DNA of 64,000 bases. Source: Candidatus Liberibacter americanus str. Sao Paulo. Its GTDB lineage: Bacteria; Pseudomonadota; Alphaproteobacteria; Rhizobiales; Rhizobiaceae. Of the stretch, positions 43,268-53,075 are shown in pieces. The stretch spans positions 1,054,001 to 1,118,000 of the forward strand of contig NC_022793.1 in the NCBI RefSeq assembly GCF_000496595.1, given 5' to 3'. The position numbers and the translations under genes are program-made. Position 1 is the stretch's first letter, and every line of letters begins with the position of its first letter. The notes beneath the pieces are model-generated. The model was not told the DNA's origin and searched no databases. It was given only the letters and a program-made list of their open reading frames with translations.

Positions 43268-45793
43268 CTACATACTACTATGAAAACGCAAATCTCCGAG
43301 GAATAATAGTATTGGCGCAGCGATAAATATGGAAGAAGATGTGGCTATAAAGATACCAAATACCATGGGTAATGCAAAACTTGATAAAATACTGCCACCA
43401 AAAATAGACATCGGCAATACTGAAATAAAAGCTGTCATGGAAGTGTAAATACTCCGAGATAAAGTCTCATTGATAGATAAGTCTATTAACTTGCGCAAAG
43501 AGACCTTAGGATATAGAAGCATGTTTTTACGCATAGCATCATATACTACTATTTTATCGTTTACCGAATAACCAATAAGCGTTAAAATCGCAACAACAGC
43601 AGTTAAATTGAATTCAATTCCAATCAACGAAAATAAACCTAAATTTTTTGTGATATCTAATACCAATGTTACTATTGCACCTATAGCGAAATACCATTCA
43701 AAACGAACCCATATATATATTAGCATTGCAATCGAAGCAACTATAACTGCTAATATTCCTTTTTTTATTAATTCATATGAAATTTTAGGACCAACCATTT
43801 CTGCATGACTTATATTAGCGAAAGGAATAACTTCTTTTATTTTTTGTTTAACTAATTCTAAAACATTTTCTTGAGAATGAGATCCTCCTCCTCCTGACTG
43901 ATCTTTTAAGCGAATAAGAAAATTATTATCACCATCAAAATTTTGAAAAGAAATATCTCCTACTTGTAAAGTTTCTAAATTAGAACGAACACTTGATAAA
44001 TCTACACGCTTATTTGCATAAACACCAATCTGGATCCCACCATCAAAATCTATGCCATAATTTAGTCCATTCATAAACAATAAAACGATAGATGTAATTG
44101 AAAGTATGATAGAAGTTCCAATTCCTAGAAAACGAGCATTCATAAATTTAATAGTAGTATTATCGGGAATAAGAGAAAAACCTAATAATGACTTGATATC
44201 TATAAATTTAATTTTTTTATATCGAACAATAAAAATCATTATAGCTCTAACAATAGATATTGAAGTAAACATAGAGATTAAAATTGATAAACCCATTGTA
44301 ATAGCAAAACCACTAACTGGACCAGATCCATAAAAAAATAAAACAATAGTCGCTATAAATGCCGTCATATTAGAATCTATAATTGTAGAATAAGCACGAG
44401 TAAAACCCATGTCTAAATTATAAAAAGCACTACGATCTCTTCTACTTTCTGATCGTATTCGTTCATTAATCAATACATTAGAATCAACAGCTAATCCTAT
44501 TCCTAAAACCATCCCAGCAATACCAGGTAAAGTAAGTGTAGCACCAAGGAATGTTAATATCGCAATAGTAAGAATAATATTTAAGACAAGAGCAAAATTA
44601 GCAAGTAATCCCCACTTTCCGTATAGCATAAACATAAATATGGCAATAAGAAAGAAGCCTATAAAGCTAGAATATATACCTTTATGGATAGAATCAGATC
44701 CAAGATCTGCACCAACACTTCGCTCTTCTACAACATTTAATTTTACAGGCAAAGAACCAGAACGCAACATAGCAGCTAGCAATCCAGCTGTTTCTATCGT
44801 AAAATCGCCATATATTTGAGCTATACCGTTAGGAATAGCCTGATCAACCAATGGAGCAGTTAATATTTTATTATCTAGAACAACTGCCAAAAGATTACCA
44901 ATATTATTACGTGTTACCTCAAAAAAAAGACGAGTACCAACATCATCAAAACTAATTTTAACAACAGGTTTACCTGTTTGATTATCAAAAATCGCAGAAG
45001 CACTTTTCAAGTGAATACCTGGTATCTCAAGTTTATTGTCAATTAAATACTCATTCCCTTTATCGTCACTTAAAACACTAGTGCCAACCTTCTGATAAGG
45101 ATCTATACGATGAGCGCTCTTTAAAACTTTATGAAAACTCATTTTTGCAGTAGTTCCCAAAAGCTGACGCAAACGCAATGGATTTTCTTCACCTGGAAGC
45201 TGAACAAGTATACGATTTGAGCCCAAACGCTGTATAATAGGTTCAGTTATACCAATTTGATCGATACGCTGACGGATAATCTCCATACTTTGCTCGATAT
45301 TAAAAGATATTGCTTTTGAAATACTACCTTGGCTTAATCCAATTAATATCTCATTATCCCCATTTCCTGTAATCAAGAAATTATCTGTGCCTTTAATATC
45401 TGTTAATTCAGTAGATGAATGAGAAGAAATTCTATTTAAAAAATCTCTTATTTTCCCACTAATAGCAATTTTTGAAGCATAATCTAAAAGAGAAACTATA
45501 ATTTTATTTTTACTCTGATGAATCGAAGTAAATTTTATGCCTTCTTTTTCTAAAAAAGATCGCAATTCTCCTAAATACGTCTTTAGATATCGACGGGAAA
45601 AATCTTCTTCATCTATTTCGAGAACTAAATGAGATCCTCCCTTCAAATCTAGACCCATCACCATATGATTTTTAGGCATAAAACTAGGCAATTTATCAAT
45701 TATATCTTGTGAAATAAAATTAGGTAAGGAAATTAATAATCCCACAAAACAAACAACTGAATATAATCCAACAAGCCAAGAATTATTTCGCAT
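43268..45793 (-). CDS. secDF: Fused protein translocase subunit SecDF
   Basis: SecD and SecF are joined in one 841-residue chain, as in rhizobia. They use proton flow to pull exported proteins through SecYEG. The SecD half starts with a membrane helix at about residues 7-25, then LDLKGGSHLVLEID, the large periplasmic P1 domain and MVLGIGLAVDSNVLINERIR. The SecF half starts near residue 550 with NYGIDFDGGIQIG and includes LTLIGYSVNDKIVVYDAMR. Twelve membrane segments are expected. yajC, which usually precedes it, is not seen; about 240 non-coding bases lie upstream. Confidence 0.97.
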   Translation of the reverse strand: MRNNSWLVGLYSVVCFVGLLISLPNFISQDIIDKLPSFMPKNHMVMGLDLKGGSHLVLEIDEEDFSRRYLKTYLGELRSFLEKEGIKFTSIHQSKNKIIVSLLDYASKIAISGKIRDFLNRISSHSSTELTDIKGTDNFLITGNGDNEILIGLSQGSISKAISFNIEQSMEIIRQRIDQIGITEPIIQRLGSNRILVQLPGEENPLRLRQLLGTTAKMSFHKVLKSAHRIDPYQKVGTSVLSDDKGNEYLIDNKLEIPGIHLKSASAIFDNQTGKPVVKISFDDVGTRLFFEVTRNNIGNLLAVVLDNKILTAPLVDQAIPNGIAQIYGDFTIETAGLLAAMLRSGSLPVKLNVVEERSVGADLGSDSIHKGIYSSFIGFFLIAIFMFMLYGKWGLLANFALVLNIILTIAILTFLGATLTLPGIAGMVLGIGLAVDSNVLINERIRSESRRDRSAFYNLDMGFTRAYSTIIDSNMTAFIATIVLFFYGSGPVSGFAITMGLSILISMFTSISIVRAIMIFIVRYKKIKFIDIKSLLGFSLIPDNTTIKFMNARFLGIGTSIILSITSIVLLFMNGLNYGIDFDGGIQIGVYANKRVDLSSVRSNLETLQVGDISFQNFDGDNNFLIRLKDQSGGGGSHSQENVLELVKQKIKEVIPFANISHAEMVGPKISYELIKKGILAVIVASIAMLIYIWVRFEWYFAIGAIVTLVLDITKNLGLFSLIGIEFNLTAVVAILTLIGYSVNDKIVVYDAMRKNMLLYPKVSLRKLIDLSINETLSRSIYTSMTAFISVLPMSIFGGSILSSFALPMVFGIFIATSSSIFIAAPILLFLGDLRFHSSM

Positions 45794-46035
45794 CTACACT
45801 CTCATTTTAAAAATACTAAAACAATAAATTGCATTATAATCAATCGTATCAAAAAAAATTAAGTAGAGATAAACTGATCATCTAAAAATTAATTAAATAA
45901 CACAACATAAAATTGAAAAACACAATATATAACAAGGAATGTTTTATATTAATATAATAATATATTCAAAATATATGTTTTTTAATATTATAACTTATAA
46001 TTAAAACTAGACTCAATTATATCGCAATTACTAAA

Positions 46036-47835
46036 CTAATCATATGTAATACTTTCATGATGCACTTGATTCAATCTATCTAACATACCAAATGCAATTT
46101 CACGAGAACCTATAACAACGGTGTCCGCTCCATAACGAGTTAGATGTTCTACTTCAGCCTCAGAATCAGCAAGGGATATAATTAATATAGAAGGATTAGC
46201 AGACCTTGCTTCTTGAGTTATATATGCTGTTTCAAAAGCATTTGGAATAGAAATAACAAGAGAGCGAGCCTCTACAATATTTGCCATTAATAGAACTTTT
46301 TTAATAGTGGCATTACCGTAAATTACCTCAATTCCCAATCCACGCAATTCATTAATCTCTTTCTCAGAGTCTTCTATTACCAGAATTGAAATTCCTGCAG
46401 CTTTTAAATTTTGACCTATTATTTTCCCAATACGACCATAACCTACTAAAATAGCATGATCTACTAACTCTGTATTCTGAACAACAACATCTTCTTGATC
46501 CACTTTAGATTCTGCAATCATATCTGGTTCTAAATCCGCTTCAACACGCGAAGATGATACAGTTTCAACCCCATGTCTATATAAATTTCCCGCATATTTT
46601 GCAAAACAAAAAACAATCATAGGTTGTATATATTCAAATAAAATAAATACAAGCGGATTTAAAATAATAGATATAATAGCAGCACCAAGAATTAGATCTC
46701 TAGCTAGATCTGGTAACATTTTAAACTCCACCCCAAGACCAGCTAAGATAAAAGAAAATTCTCCAATTTGTGCTAAACTTGCTGAAATTGTAAGAGCAGT
46801 TGAAACAGATCTACCAAAAGCAATGCATATAATAAATGCTATCAAAGATTTACCCAAAACAACAATTATTACTGTCATTAACAAAAGCATAGGATTGCTA
46901 AGGAGGATGTCCGGATTAAACATCATTCCAACTGAAATAAAGAATAGAACAGAAAAAGCATCACGTAGAGGAAGGCTCTCCTGAGCTGCATTATGACTAA
47001 GCTCACTTTCTGCTAAAATCATTCCAGCAAAAAAAGCACCCAATGATAAAGATACCCCGAAAAGTTTTGCTGATCCATAAGCAAAACCTAAGGCTATAGC
47101 TAATACACCAAGACGGAATAGTTCTCGGGATCCAGTAAAAAATATAGTATGCAATATCCAAGGAATTACTCTACGACCAATGACCAACATAGCTCCAACA
47201 AAAGCTAAAACCTTTAGTAATGTAATAACAATCAATCCTAGAATACCAATATCATATCCCAAAAATTGATTAACGATAAAAACTAAAGGATCTGATGAAG
47301 AGTACTTATCTGAACCAATGCTAGCCATAGCTGGTATGAAAACAAGAGCAAGAACTATTATAAGATCCTCAACTATTAACCAACCAACAGCAATCTTTCC
47401 TCGATCTGTTTCAAGTATACGATTCTCTTGTAAAGCTGTTAAAAGTACAACAGTAGAAGCAACCGAAAGAGCCAAACCAAAGACAATACTTCCTACGATA
47501 GACCATCCCATTACTTGCCCCATTAAAACGCCAAATAATGTACCTAAAGCAATTTGAATAATTGCCCCAGGTAGAGCTACACCACGCACAGAAAGGAGAT
47601 CTTTCACAGAAAAATGCAATCCGACCCCAAACATAAGCAAAATAATTCCTATTTCTGCAAGGGCAGGAACCAAAGATTCACTAGCAATGAATCCTGGAGT
47701 ACGAGGACCTACAAGAATACCAGCAACTAAATATCCTACTAATGTAGGCAAACGACATCGATTAGCAATAGCTCCGAATATAAAGGATAGGACGAACCCC
47801 CATATAATGGTAGATATAAAAGAAGAATGCGTCAT
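46036..47835 (-). CDS. Kef/YbaL-type cation:proton antiporter (CPA2) with RCK domain
   Basis: A 599-residue transporter. Residues 1 to about 410 form some 12 membrane segments with FGAIANRCRLPTLVGYLVAG, the LMFGVGLHFS motif and SLSLGAFFAGMILAESELSH. The C-terminal domain begins HAILVGYGRIGKIIGQNL, a GxGxxG nucleotide-binding fold of the TrkA-N/KefB type, and ends with GADTVVIGSREIAFGMLDRL. It likely exchanges K+ or Na+ for protons under nucleotide or redox control. The YbaL-like architecture is clear; the ion is inferred. It is monocistronic on the minus strand. Confidence 0.9.
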   Translation of the reverse strand: MTHSSFISTIIWGFVLSFIFGAIANRCRLPTLVGYLVAGILVGPRTPGFIASESLVPALAEIGIILLMFGVGLHFSVKDLLSVRGVALPGAIIQIALGTLFGVLMGQVMGWSIVGSIVFGLALSVASTVVLLTALQENRILETDRGKIAVGWLIVEDLIIVLALVFIPAMASIGSDKYSSSDPLVFIVNQFLGYDIGILGLIVITLLKVLAFVGAMLVIGRRVIPWILHTIFFTGSRELFRLGVLAIALGFAYGSAKLFGVSLSLGAFFAGMILAESELSHNAAQESLPLRDAFSVLFFISVGMMFNPDILLSNPMLLLMTVIIVVLGKSLIAFIICIAFGRSVSTALTISASLAQIGEFSFILAGLGVEFKMLPDLARDLILGAAIISIILNPLVFILFEYIQPMIVFCFAKYAGNLYRHGVETVSSSRVEADLEPDMIAESKVDQEDVVVQNTELVDHAILVGYGRIGKIIGQNLKAAGISILVIEDSEKEINELRGLGIEVIYGNATIKKVLLMANIVEARSLVISIPNAFETAYITQEARSANPSILIISLADSEAEVEHLTRYGADTVVIGSREIAFGMLDRLNQVHHESITYD

Positions 47836-48506
47836 ACAAACCCTCGCAGAGTGGTACTAATCAATAATCCTAACATAGCGGATAATAGCATAAAACGTCT
47901 TGCAATCATATATAATAGGATTGAAAAACTATAAATATAATTTAACTGATACCCTATTATTTACAACAAAATATAAATAATTTTATTACGCATTTGATGC
48001 GCTTTGTCATATAATAAATAAAAAACAAAAATTAATCTAAAAATAGGAATCTGTTAAAAAGAATCGTCTTCTACTTTATATTATAGAAAATTACTAACAA
48101 ATCGTGTATTATGCTCTATAATAAAGACAAATAAATGAGTTAATTTAAATAAAATTTATAAATCCACTTTAGTGTTTTATCGTATTATTTTTATAGTAAC
48201 TTGTAAGAATATACACTTAATATAACTTATTTAATTGCTTTGCACGAATTAAGGCAGAAATATAAGCTTATCTTCTATTATCAATATCTGTTAGTAATCG
48301 AAAAAATATTTCTCTATATAACATATATCTCAAGATATTTTTTATAATTGTCAATAAATATCATTAAATATTTTATAAGAGAATTCCCTATGATAAAAAT
48401 CTATCTTTAGATAGTATAATATAAAATATGTGATTATATATTATATTAATTAAAAACAATCGTTATTTTAGCATGTAATCTTAATTATAGAGTTTGAATT
48501 GATAAA
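47836..48506. other. Intergenic region between the antiporter and purU
   Basis: A divergent spacer of about 670 bases, very A+T-rich past 47940. It must hold both promoters. I see no RNA gene, riboswitch or ORF in it. Confidence 0.55.
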
Positions 48507-49376
48507 ATGTCTAACTATATTCTAACAGCTACTTGTTTTTATCATACAGAAATTATTGCAGTGATTTCTGGATATCTATCTGAAAAAAGATGTGAAATAT
48601 TAGAAATATCTCAATATTATGATTTAAATAACAAAAAAAAATTTATGAGAGTAAATTTTATATTAGGGGAAAATATAGCTTTAAAAAATATAATTGAAGA
48701 TTTAAAAATAATTGCAAATCAAATTTCATTAGAATTTGCTATAAATAATCCAAGAGAATTAGTAAAAACAATAATTCTAGTCTCAAGGTTTGATCATTGT
48801 TTACGTGATTTATTGTATAGATGGCATAACGGCGCTCTTTCTGTAGATATCGTAGGCGTGATATCTAATCATCCACAACATCAAAAATTAGTTATGGATT
48901 ACGATCTCCCATTCTATTACATTCCTGTAAATAAAAACAGCAAAAGAGAATCAAATGATAAATTGATTACTATAATTGAAAAAAACAACGTAGAATTATT
49001 AATACTAGCACGCTACATGCAAATTTTATCAAATGAAATATGTGAAAAAATGTCAGGACGTATAATCAATATACATCACTCATTCTTACCATCTTTTAAA
49101 GGAGCTAATCCATATAAACAAGCTCATGAAGCTGGAGTAAAAATGATAGGAGCAACAGCTCATTATGTTACTTCCATACTAGATGAAGGACCAATCATTG
49201 AACAAGATACAATTAGAGTTACACATGCACAAAACATTGCTGATTATGTCGTAATGGGAAGAGATCTAGAGACAAAAGTACTCGCATATGCCGTGAAAGC
49301 ACACATACAATATCGAGTCTTTATCAATGACAAAAAAACCATCGTATTCCCCGAAGGAGATAATTATTACTCTTAG
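48507..49376 (+). CDS. purU: Formyltetrahydrofolate deformylase
   Basis: PurU hydrolyses 10-formyl-THF to formate and THF, balancing one-carbon pools. The N-terminal ACT domain (to about residue 80) is followed by a formyltransferase-like domain with VGVISNHPQHQKL, LARYMQILSNEICEKM, NIHHSFLPSFKGANPYKQAH (catalytic Asn-His) and the late Asp in ILDEGPIIEQD. Length 289 residues, normal. No clear ribosome site precedes the ATG. It converges on gmk with about 25 bases between the stops. Confidence 0.95.
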   Translation: MSNYILTATCFYHTEIIAVISGYLSEKRCEILEISQYYDLNNKKKFMRVNFILGENIALKNIIEDLKIIANQISLEFAINNPRELVKTIILVSRFDHCLRDLLYRWHNGALSVDIVGVISNHPQHQKLVMDYDLPFYYIPVNKNSKRESNDKLITIIEKNNVELLILARYMQILSNEICEKMSGRIINIHHSFLPSFKGANPYKQAHEAGVKMIGATAHYVTSILDEGPIIEQDTIRVTHAQNIADYVVMGRDLETKVLAYAVKAHIQYRVFINDKKTIVFPEGDNYYS

Positions 49377-49401
49377 TAATATGGAATAATATGGATATTA
49401 C

Positions 49402-50085
49402 CTAAGTATGATATATGTTAGAATTTTCTTCTGATAATTTTTCTATGAAATCATCTATACCGTTATGAAGACGATAACGACGAATTCTTTCAACCTCAAC
49501 TATGGATTTCAATATTTTTACAGTATCATCTAAATCATCGTTTACGATTACATAGTCGTAATCTTTCCATTGTTTTATTTCTGAATAAGCATTAAGTAAT
49601 CTCAGTTTAACTTTTTCTTTATCTTCACCGTTTTTTTCTGTACGAACATTCAATCGAGAACGAAGCTCACGCATTGTTGGTGGTAAAATAAAACAAGATA
49701 CTATATCAGACTTCATCTGTTTTTGAATATTCAAGGCTCCTTGCCAATCAATATCAAAAATCATATCTCTTCCCTGAGAGATAACTTTATTTATGGGAGA
49801 ACGAAAAGTACCATAAAAATTACCATGGACTTCTGCCCATTCTATAAAAGCATCTTTTTGCATCAATTCTTCAAACTTATTAAAATCTAAAAAATGATAA
49901 TCTTTGCCATCAACTTCATTAGGTCGACGATCCCGAGTTGTAACACTTACTGACATATCAAAATTATCATCTGACTGAATAATCCGATTCGTTATAGTTG
50001 ATTTTCCAACCCCAGAAGGAGATGAAATTATCAACATAATACCTCGACGATTAACAGCTATAGGTAAAAAATTATTTCGTTTCAT
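49402..50085 (-). CDS. gmk: Guanylate kinase
   Basis: Gmk phosphorylates GMP to GDP. The P-loop is ISSPSGVGKSTI, followed by the GMP-binding SVTTRDRRPNEVDGKDYHF and VHGNFYGT. The N-terminal extension before the P-loop (MKRNNFLPIAVNRRG) matches rhizobial enzymes. Length 227 residues. Rhizobial neighbours such as the YicC gene are missing upstream. Confidence 0.96.
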   Translation of the reverse strand: MKRNNFLPIAVNRRGIMLIISSPSGVGKSTITNRIIQSDDNFDMSVSVTTRDRRPNEVDGKDYHFLDFNKFEELMQKDAFIEWAEVHGNFYGTFRSPINKVISQGRDMIFDIDWQGALNIQKQMKSDIVSCFILPPTMRELRSRLNVRTEKNGEDKEKVKLRLLNAYSEIKQWKDYDYVIVNDDLDDTVKILKSIVEVERIRRYRLHNGIDDFIEKLSEENSNIYHT

Positions 50086-50856
50086 AAAGTAATAATATTG
50101 TAATTTACCGAAAAAAACAATTTATTATTTTTGAGAGAGTTATTTAGGTTATAAATATAAAATTGTAAAAAAAAATTTATCATCAAATATATATCATTAA
50201 TATAAATATTTGTAAAACTATCCCCAGCCACATAAATAAACAAACAATTATATTTTGAATACTAAAAATACAAAATAAGTAATCAATAGATAGCTGTTAA
50301 GGGAGATTTTTTATAATCAATTTATCGATTTCTATTTAGTATATAAATACTATATTATATGCGTTATATTTTAAAAATATTATTATTAAAATATAATATA
50401 ATATAACAATTATACTTTTATGTTTATTAAATAATATATTGTATTATTCCAAATAATTAAGTTAATAAAGAACATATAATAATATACAAGGAATATTAAG
50501 AATAATAAAAATTATTAAATATATAATATTTATAAAAAATAAATAATTGCTTATATTAAGTAATATAATTTGTGTTTATACATATATAATACATATTAAA
50601 ACAATTATTTTAAAATTAAAGTATAAATTTAATATATTAATAGTAATAAATTATGAATTATCCTTAATTACTTATGCGTATATTGGATATATAAAAATTA
50701 TTAATTTATATAATCAAAATATTGATTATAGATAAACGAACAACAAACTATGAAAATGAAGATTTTGCAAAAATACAAGTTTTTCAATACATAGTGAATT
50801 GTTGAACTCTAAAATCAATTGTCAAAATGATAAATTTTAGTATAAGGAATATTATA
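50086..50856. other. Extremely A+T-rich region upstream of the lipoprotein cluster
   Basis: About 770 bases consisting almost wholly of A and T between 50100 and 50720, with runs such as AATATAATATAATATAAC. A 62-codon frame at 50547-50735 is expected by chance in such DNA and has no ribosome site. From 50740 composition normalises, and the promoter of the first lipoprotein is likely to lie there. Confidence 0.6.
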
Positions 50857-51156
50857 ATGAAATTGTTAAACTACAAAACATCTTTATTAATCTTTTTAAC
50901 AATCAGCAGTGTAGCTTTAACTGCCTGCAAACCAACAGAAGATACAAAAACAGTAACACCACAAGTCAATTGCACTACACTAGGCAGTGAGGTTGATAAT
51001 TTAAAACAAGAAGCTAAAAAAGCATGCAAAGACAAAAAAGATACGGTTGAATGCACAAATGAAGTAAATAAAGTTAATGACAAAATACGTGAATATAATA
51101 AAAATGGATGTACTCCAAAATTAGAAGAGGTCACAAAAGATCAAATGGCAGCATAA
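50857..51156 (+). CDS. Small cysteine-rich lipoprotein 1 (unrecognised family)
   Basis: I do not recognise the family. The 99-residue product starts with basic residues, a hydrophobic core (LLIFLTISSV) and a lipobox ALTAC with the lipid-bearing Cys24. The mature part is hydrophilic and carries Cys39, Cys57, Cys66 and Cys85. The segment from Cys57 reads as C-x8-C followed by VNKVNDKIREYN. The start at 50857 has AAGGA at good spacing; the longer frame from 50827 is rejected. It is the first of three same-strand lipoproteins that share the C-x8-11-C motif. After export it should be anchored in the membrane facing the periplasm. Confidence 0.8.
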   Translation: MKLLNYKTSLLIFLTISSVALTACKPTEDTKTVTPQVNCTTLGSEVDNLKQEAKKACKDKKDTVECTNEVNKVNDKIREYNKNGCTPKLEEVTKDQMAA

Positions 51157-51792
51157 TGATAGTGCAGATATAAAGGTAAAAAAATACAACGGACGTAATA
51201 TCCCTAAAATGTAAAATGTCAAGAGAGTATTAGCCCAAAAGCAGAGACTCTCTTGACAAATGCAATACATTTTTAGAGTAATATGCAAATTACAATATCA
51301 GCTAATGTTAATTAGATATCAAAATGGAAAATTATAATAAAGCTGATTTTATCCAATATAATGAAAGATATAGGAAATGTTTGCTTTAACTGCTTGAATT
51401 ATATGAATGATAGTAAAAATAATAATCCCACTGTGATAAAAAGAAATTATATTTCAACTGTAATTGTGTATAGAGATATAAAAATTATGCAAAATACAGA
51501 AAATAATAGAGACATTATAATATTGTAATTGCACCAAACTACCTTATATCAAAGAACTACTAAAATTGAAATATATAATAATATATTTCTAAAATGTCAT
51601 TTTTATACTGATAATCAATAATTTATAAAATACATCAAAAAATAAGTATAATATAAATAAATATTATTAATAGCGATGTTTCAAAATATATAAATATAGT
51701 CTTAAGACTATATTAGCAAACAAAAAATTAATCAACAATTATTCGTTATAGTAGTAAGCGATAAAATAAAATTTAAGGAATAAATACTTAAA
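51157..51792. other. Spacer between lipoproteins 1 and 2, possible gene remnant
   Basis: It holds an inverted repeat (51217-51258) and a 55-codon frame at 51361-51528 without a ribosome site. In another frame GCTTTAACTGCTTGA at 51382-51396 resembles the lipobox DNA of lipoprotein 1 (GCTTTAACTGCCTGC) with the Cys codon changed to a stop, which could mark a decayed copy. Confidence 0.35.
51217..51258. repeat. 12-base-pair inverted repeat after lipoprotein 1
   Basis: TGTCAAGAGAGT and ACTCTCTTGACA are perfect arms around an 18-base loop. It lies about 60 bases after the lipoprotein 1 stop. On the plus strand no T run follows at once; on the minus strand TTTTACATTTTAG does. It may be a bidirectional terminator or an RNA-stabilising stem. 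Confidence 0.6.
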
Positions 51793-52113
51793 ATGACTTT
51801 ATTAAGAAAAAAAAACTATTTATTAATAGCACTAATCACCTGCAGCATATCTGTAACCGCTTGTGATGCAGTCACATCTCAGACACCTATTACAAATGAT
51901 AATATAGAAAATATCTCAATCACAAAAATAATTATTAGAAAACTTCACGCTAATGCACGTGAGGTATGTACTAAAAAAATGAATTTTATAAATACAACAC
52001 TTTGTTTGTCAAAAATTGCATTATTGAACAAGGCTATATCTACATATAATGCTCTTAATCCTAACGATCCATACATACCAAGTTCATACACAATAGAGAC
52101 AATAAACTCATAA
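51793..52113 (+). CDS. Small lipoprotein 2 (same family as lipoprotein 1)
   Basis: This 106-residue protein has a basic start, a hydrophobic core and lipobox SVTAC with lipid Cys24. After a Thr/Asn-rich linker it shows a pair, Cys59 and Cys71, then LSKIALLNKAISTYN. Aligned at the second Cys, Ile/Val at +4, Leu/Val at +7, Asn at +8, Ile at +11 and Tyr-Asn at +14/+15 match lipoprotein 1, so I infer common descent. It lacks the two outer cysteines. AAGGA stands 13 bases before the ATG. About 640 bases separate it from the first member and 91 from the third. Function unknown. Confidence 0.72.
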   Translation: MTLLRKKNYLLIALITCSISVTACDAVTSQTPITNDNIENISITKIIIRKLHANAREVCTKKMNFINTTLCLSKIALLNKAISTYNALNPNDPYIPSSYTIETINS

Positions 52114-52204
52114 ATACTAATCACAAATCAAAACATAAAAATGCCCTAAATATGCATTCTTATAAAACAACAAACACAAACCACAAACTTAGGATACATA
52201 AAAA

Positions 52205-52618
52205 ATGAAAGTAGAAAACAACCTATACAAAGCTTTATTAACTGTAATAAGCGCAGCTTTAGCATCATGCGATAACGTATCATCTCCTGAAAATAAAAGA
52301 TCTAATCAAACATTATCTATAAAAGAATCTATAGCTACAGAAAAATTATTAAATGATATAAAGGAAAAAAGCAATACACCGAAAGAAAAAAACCTTATTA
52401 CTTCTTTGGTAGATACAACTAATAAGCTTATAGACACATGTTCTGACGCAATAAACGCAAAAGAAACAATATGTAATAAGGTTGAAAATATAATTAATAC
52501 GATAAAAAACACCGATTCAGAACTTATAAATGAAAAAGAAAACTCAGATTATGAATATCAAAATGATGACAATACAAATAGTATAAAACAAAATAACGAT
52601 TCAGAACTTACAAATTAA
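52205..52618 (+). CDS. Small lipoprotein 3 with acidic repeat tail
   Basis: A 137-residue protein with lipobox ALASC (lipid Cys22) after a hydrophobic stretch. The middle has Cys79 and Cys90 (C-x10-C) followed by NKVENIINTIKN, similar in layout to lipoproteins 1 and 2. The tail is acidic and Asn-rich with a repeated octet: NTDSELIN (102-109) and NNDSELTN (130-137), mirrored in DNA by CGATTCAGAACTTA at both sites, so the tail grew or may vary by duplication. AGGA precedes the ATG by ten bases. It probably shares an operon with lipoprotein 2. Confidence 0.7.
   Translation: MKVENNLYKALLTVISAALASCDNVSSPENKRSNQTLSIKESIATEKLLNDIKEKSNTPKEKNLITSLVDTTNKLIDTCSDAINAKETICNKVENIINTIKNTDSELINEKENSDYEYQNDDNTNSIKQNNDSELTN

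Positions 52619-53075
<457 letters not shown>

Noticed and set aside
50547..50735. A 62-codon plus-strand frame upstream of the lipoproteins
   Set aside because: It is in nearly pure A/T sequence, its composition (Ile, Tyr, Asn) is that of random A/T codons, and no ribosome site precedes it.
51361..51528. A 55-codon frame between lipoproteins 1 and 2
   Set aside because: It lacks a ribosome site and signal peptide, and has no similarity that I can see to the flanking lipoproteins.
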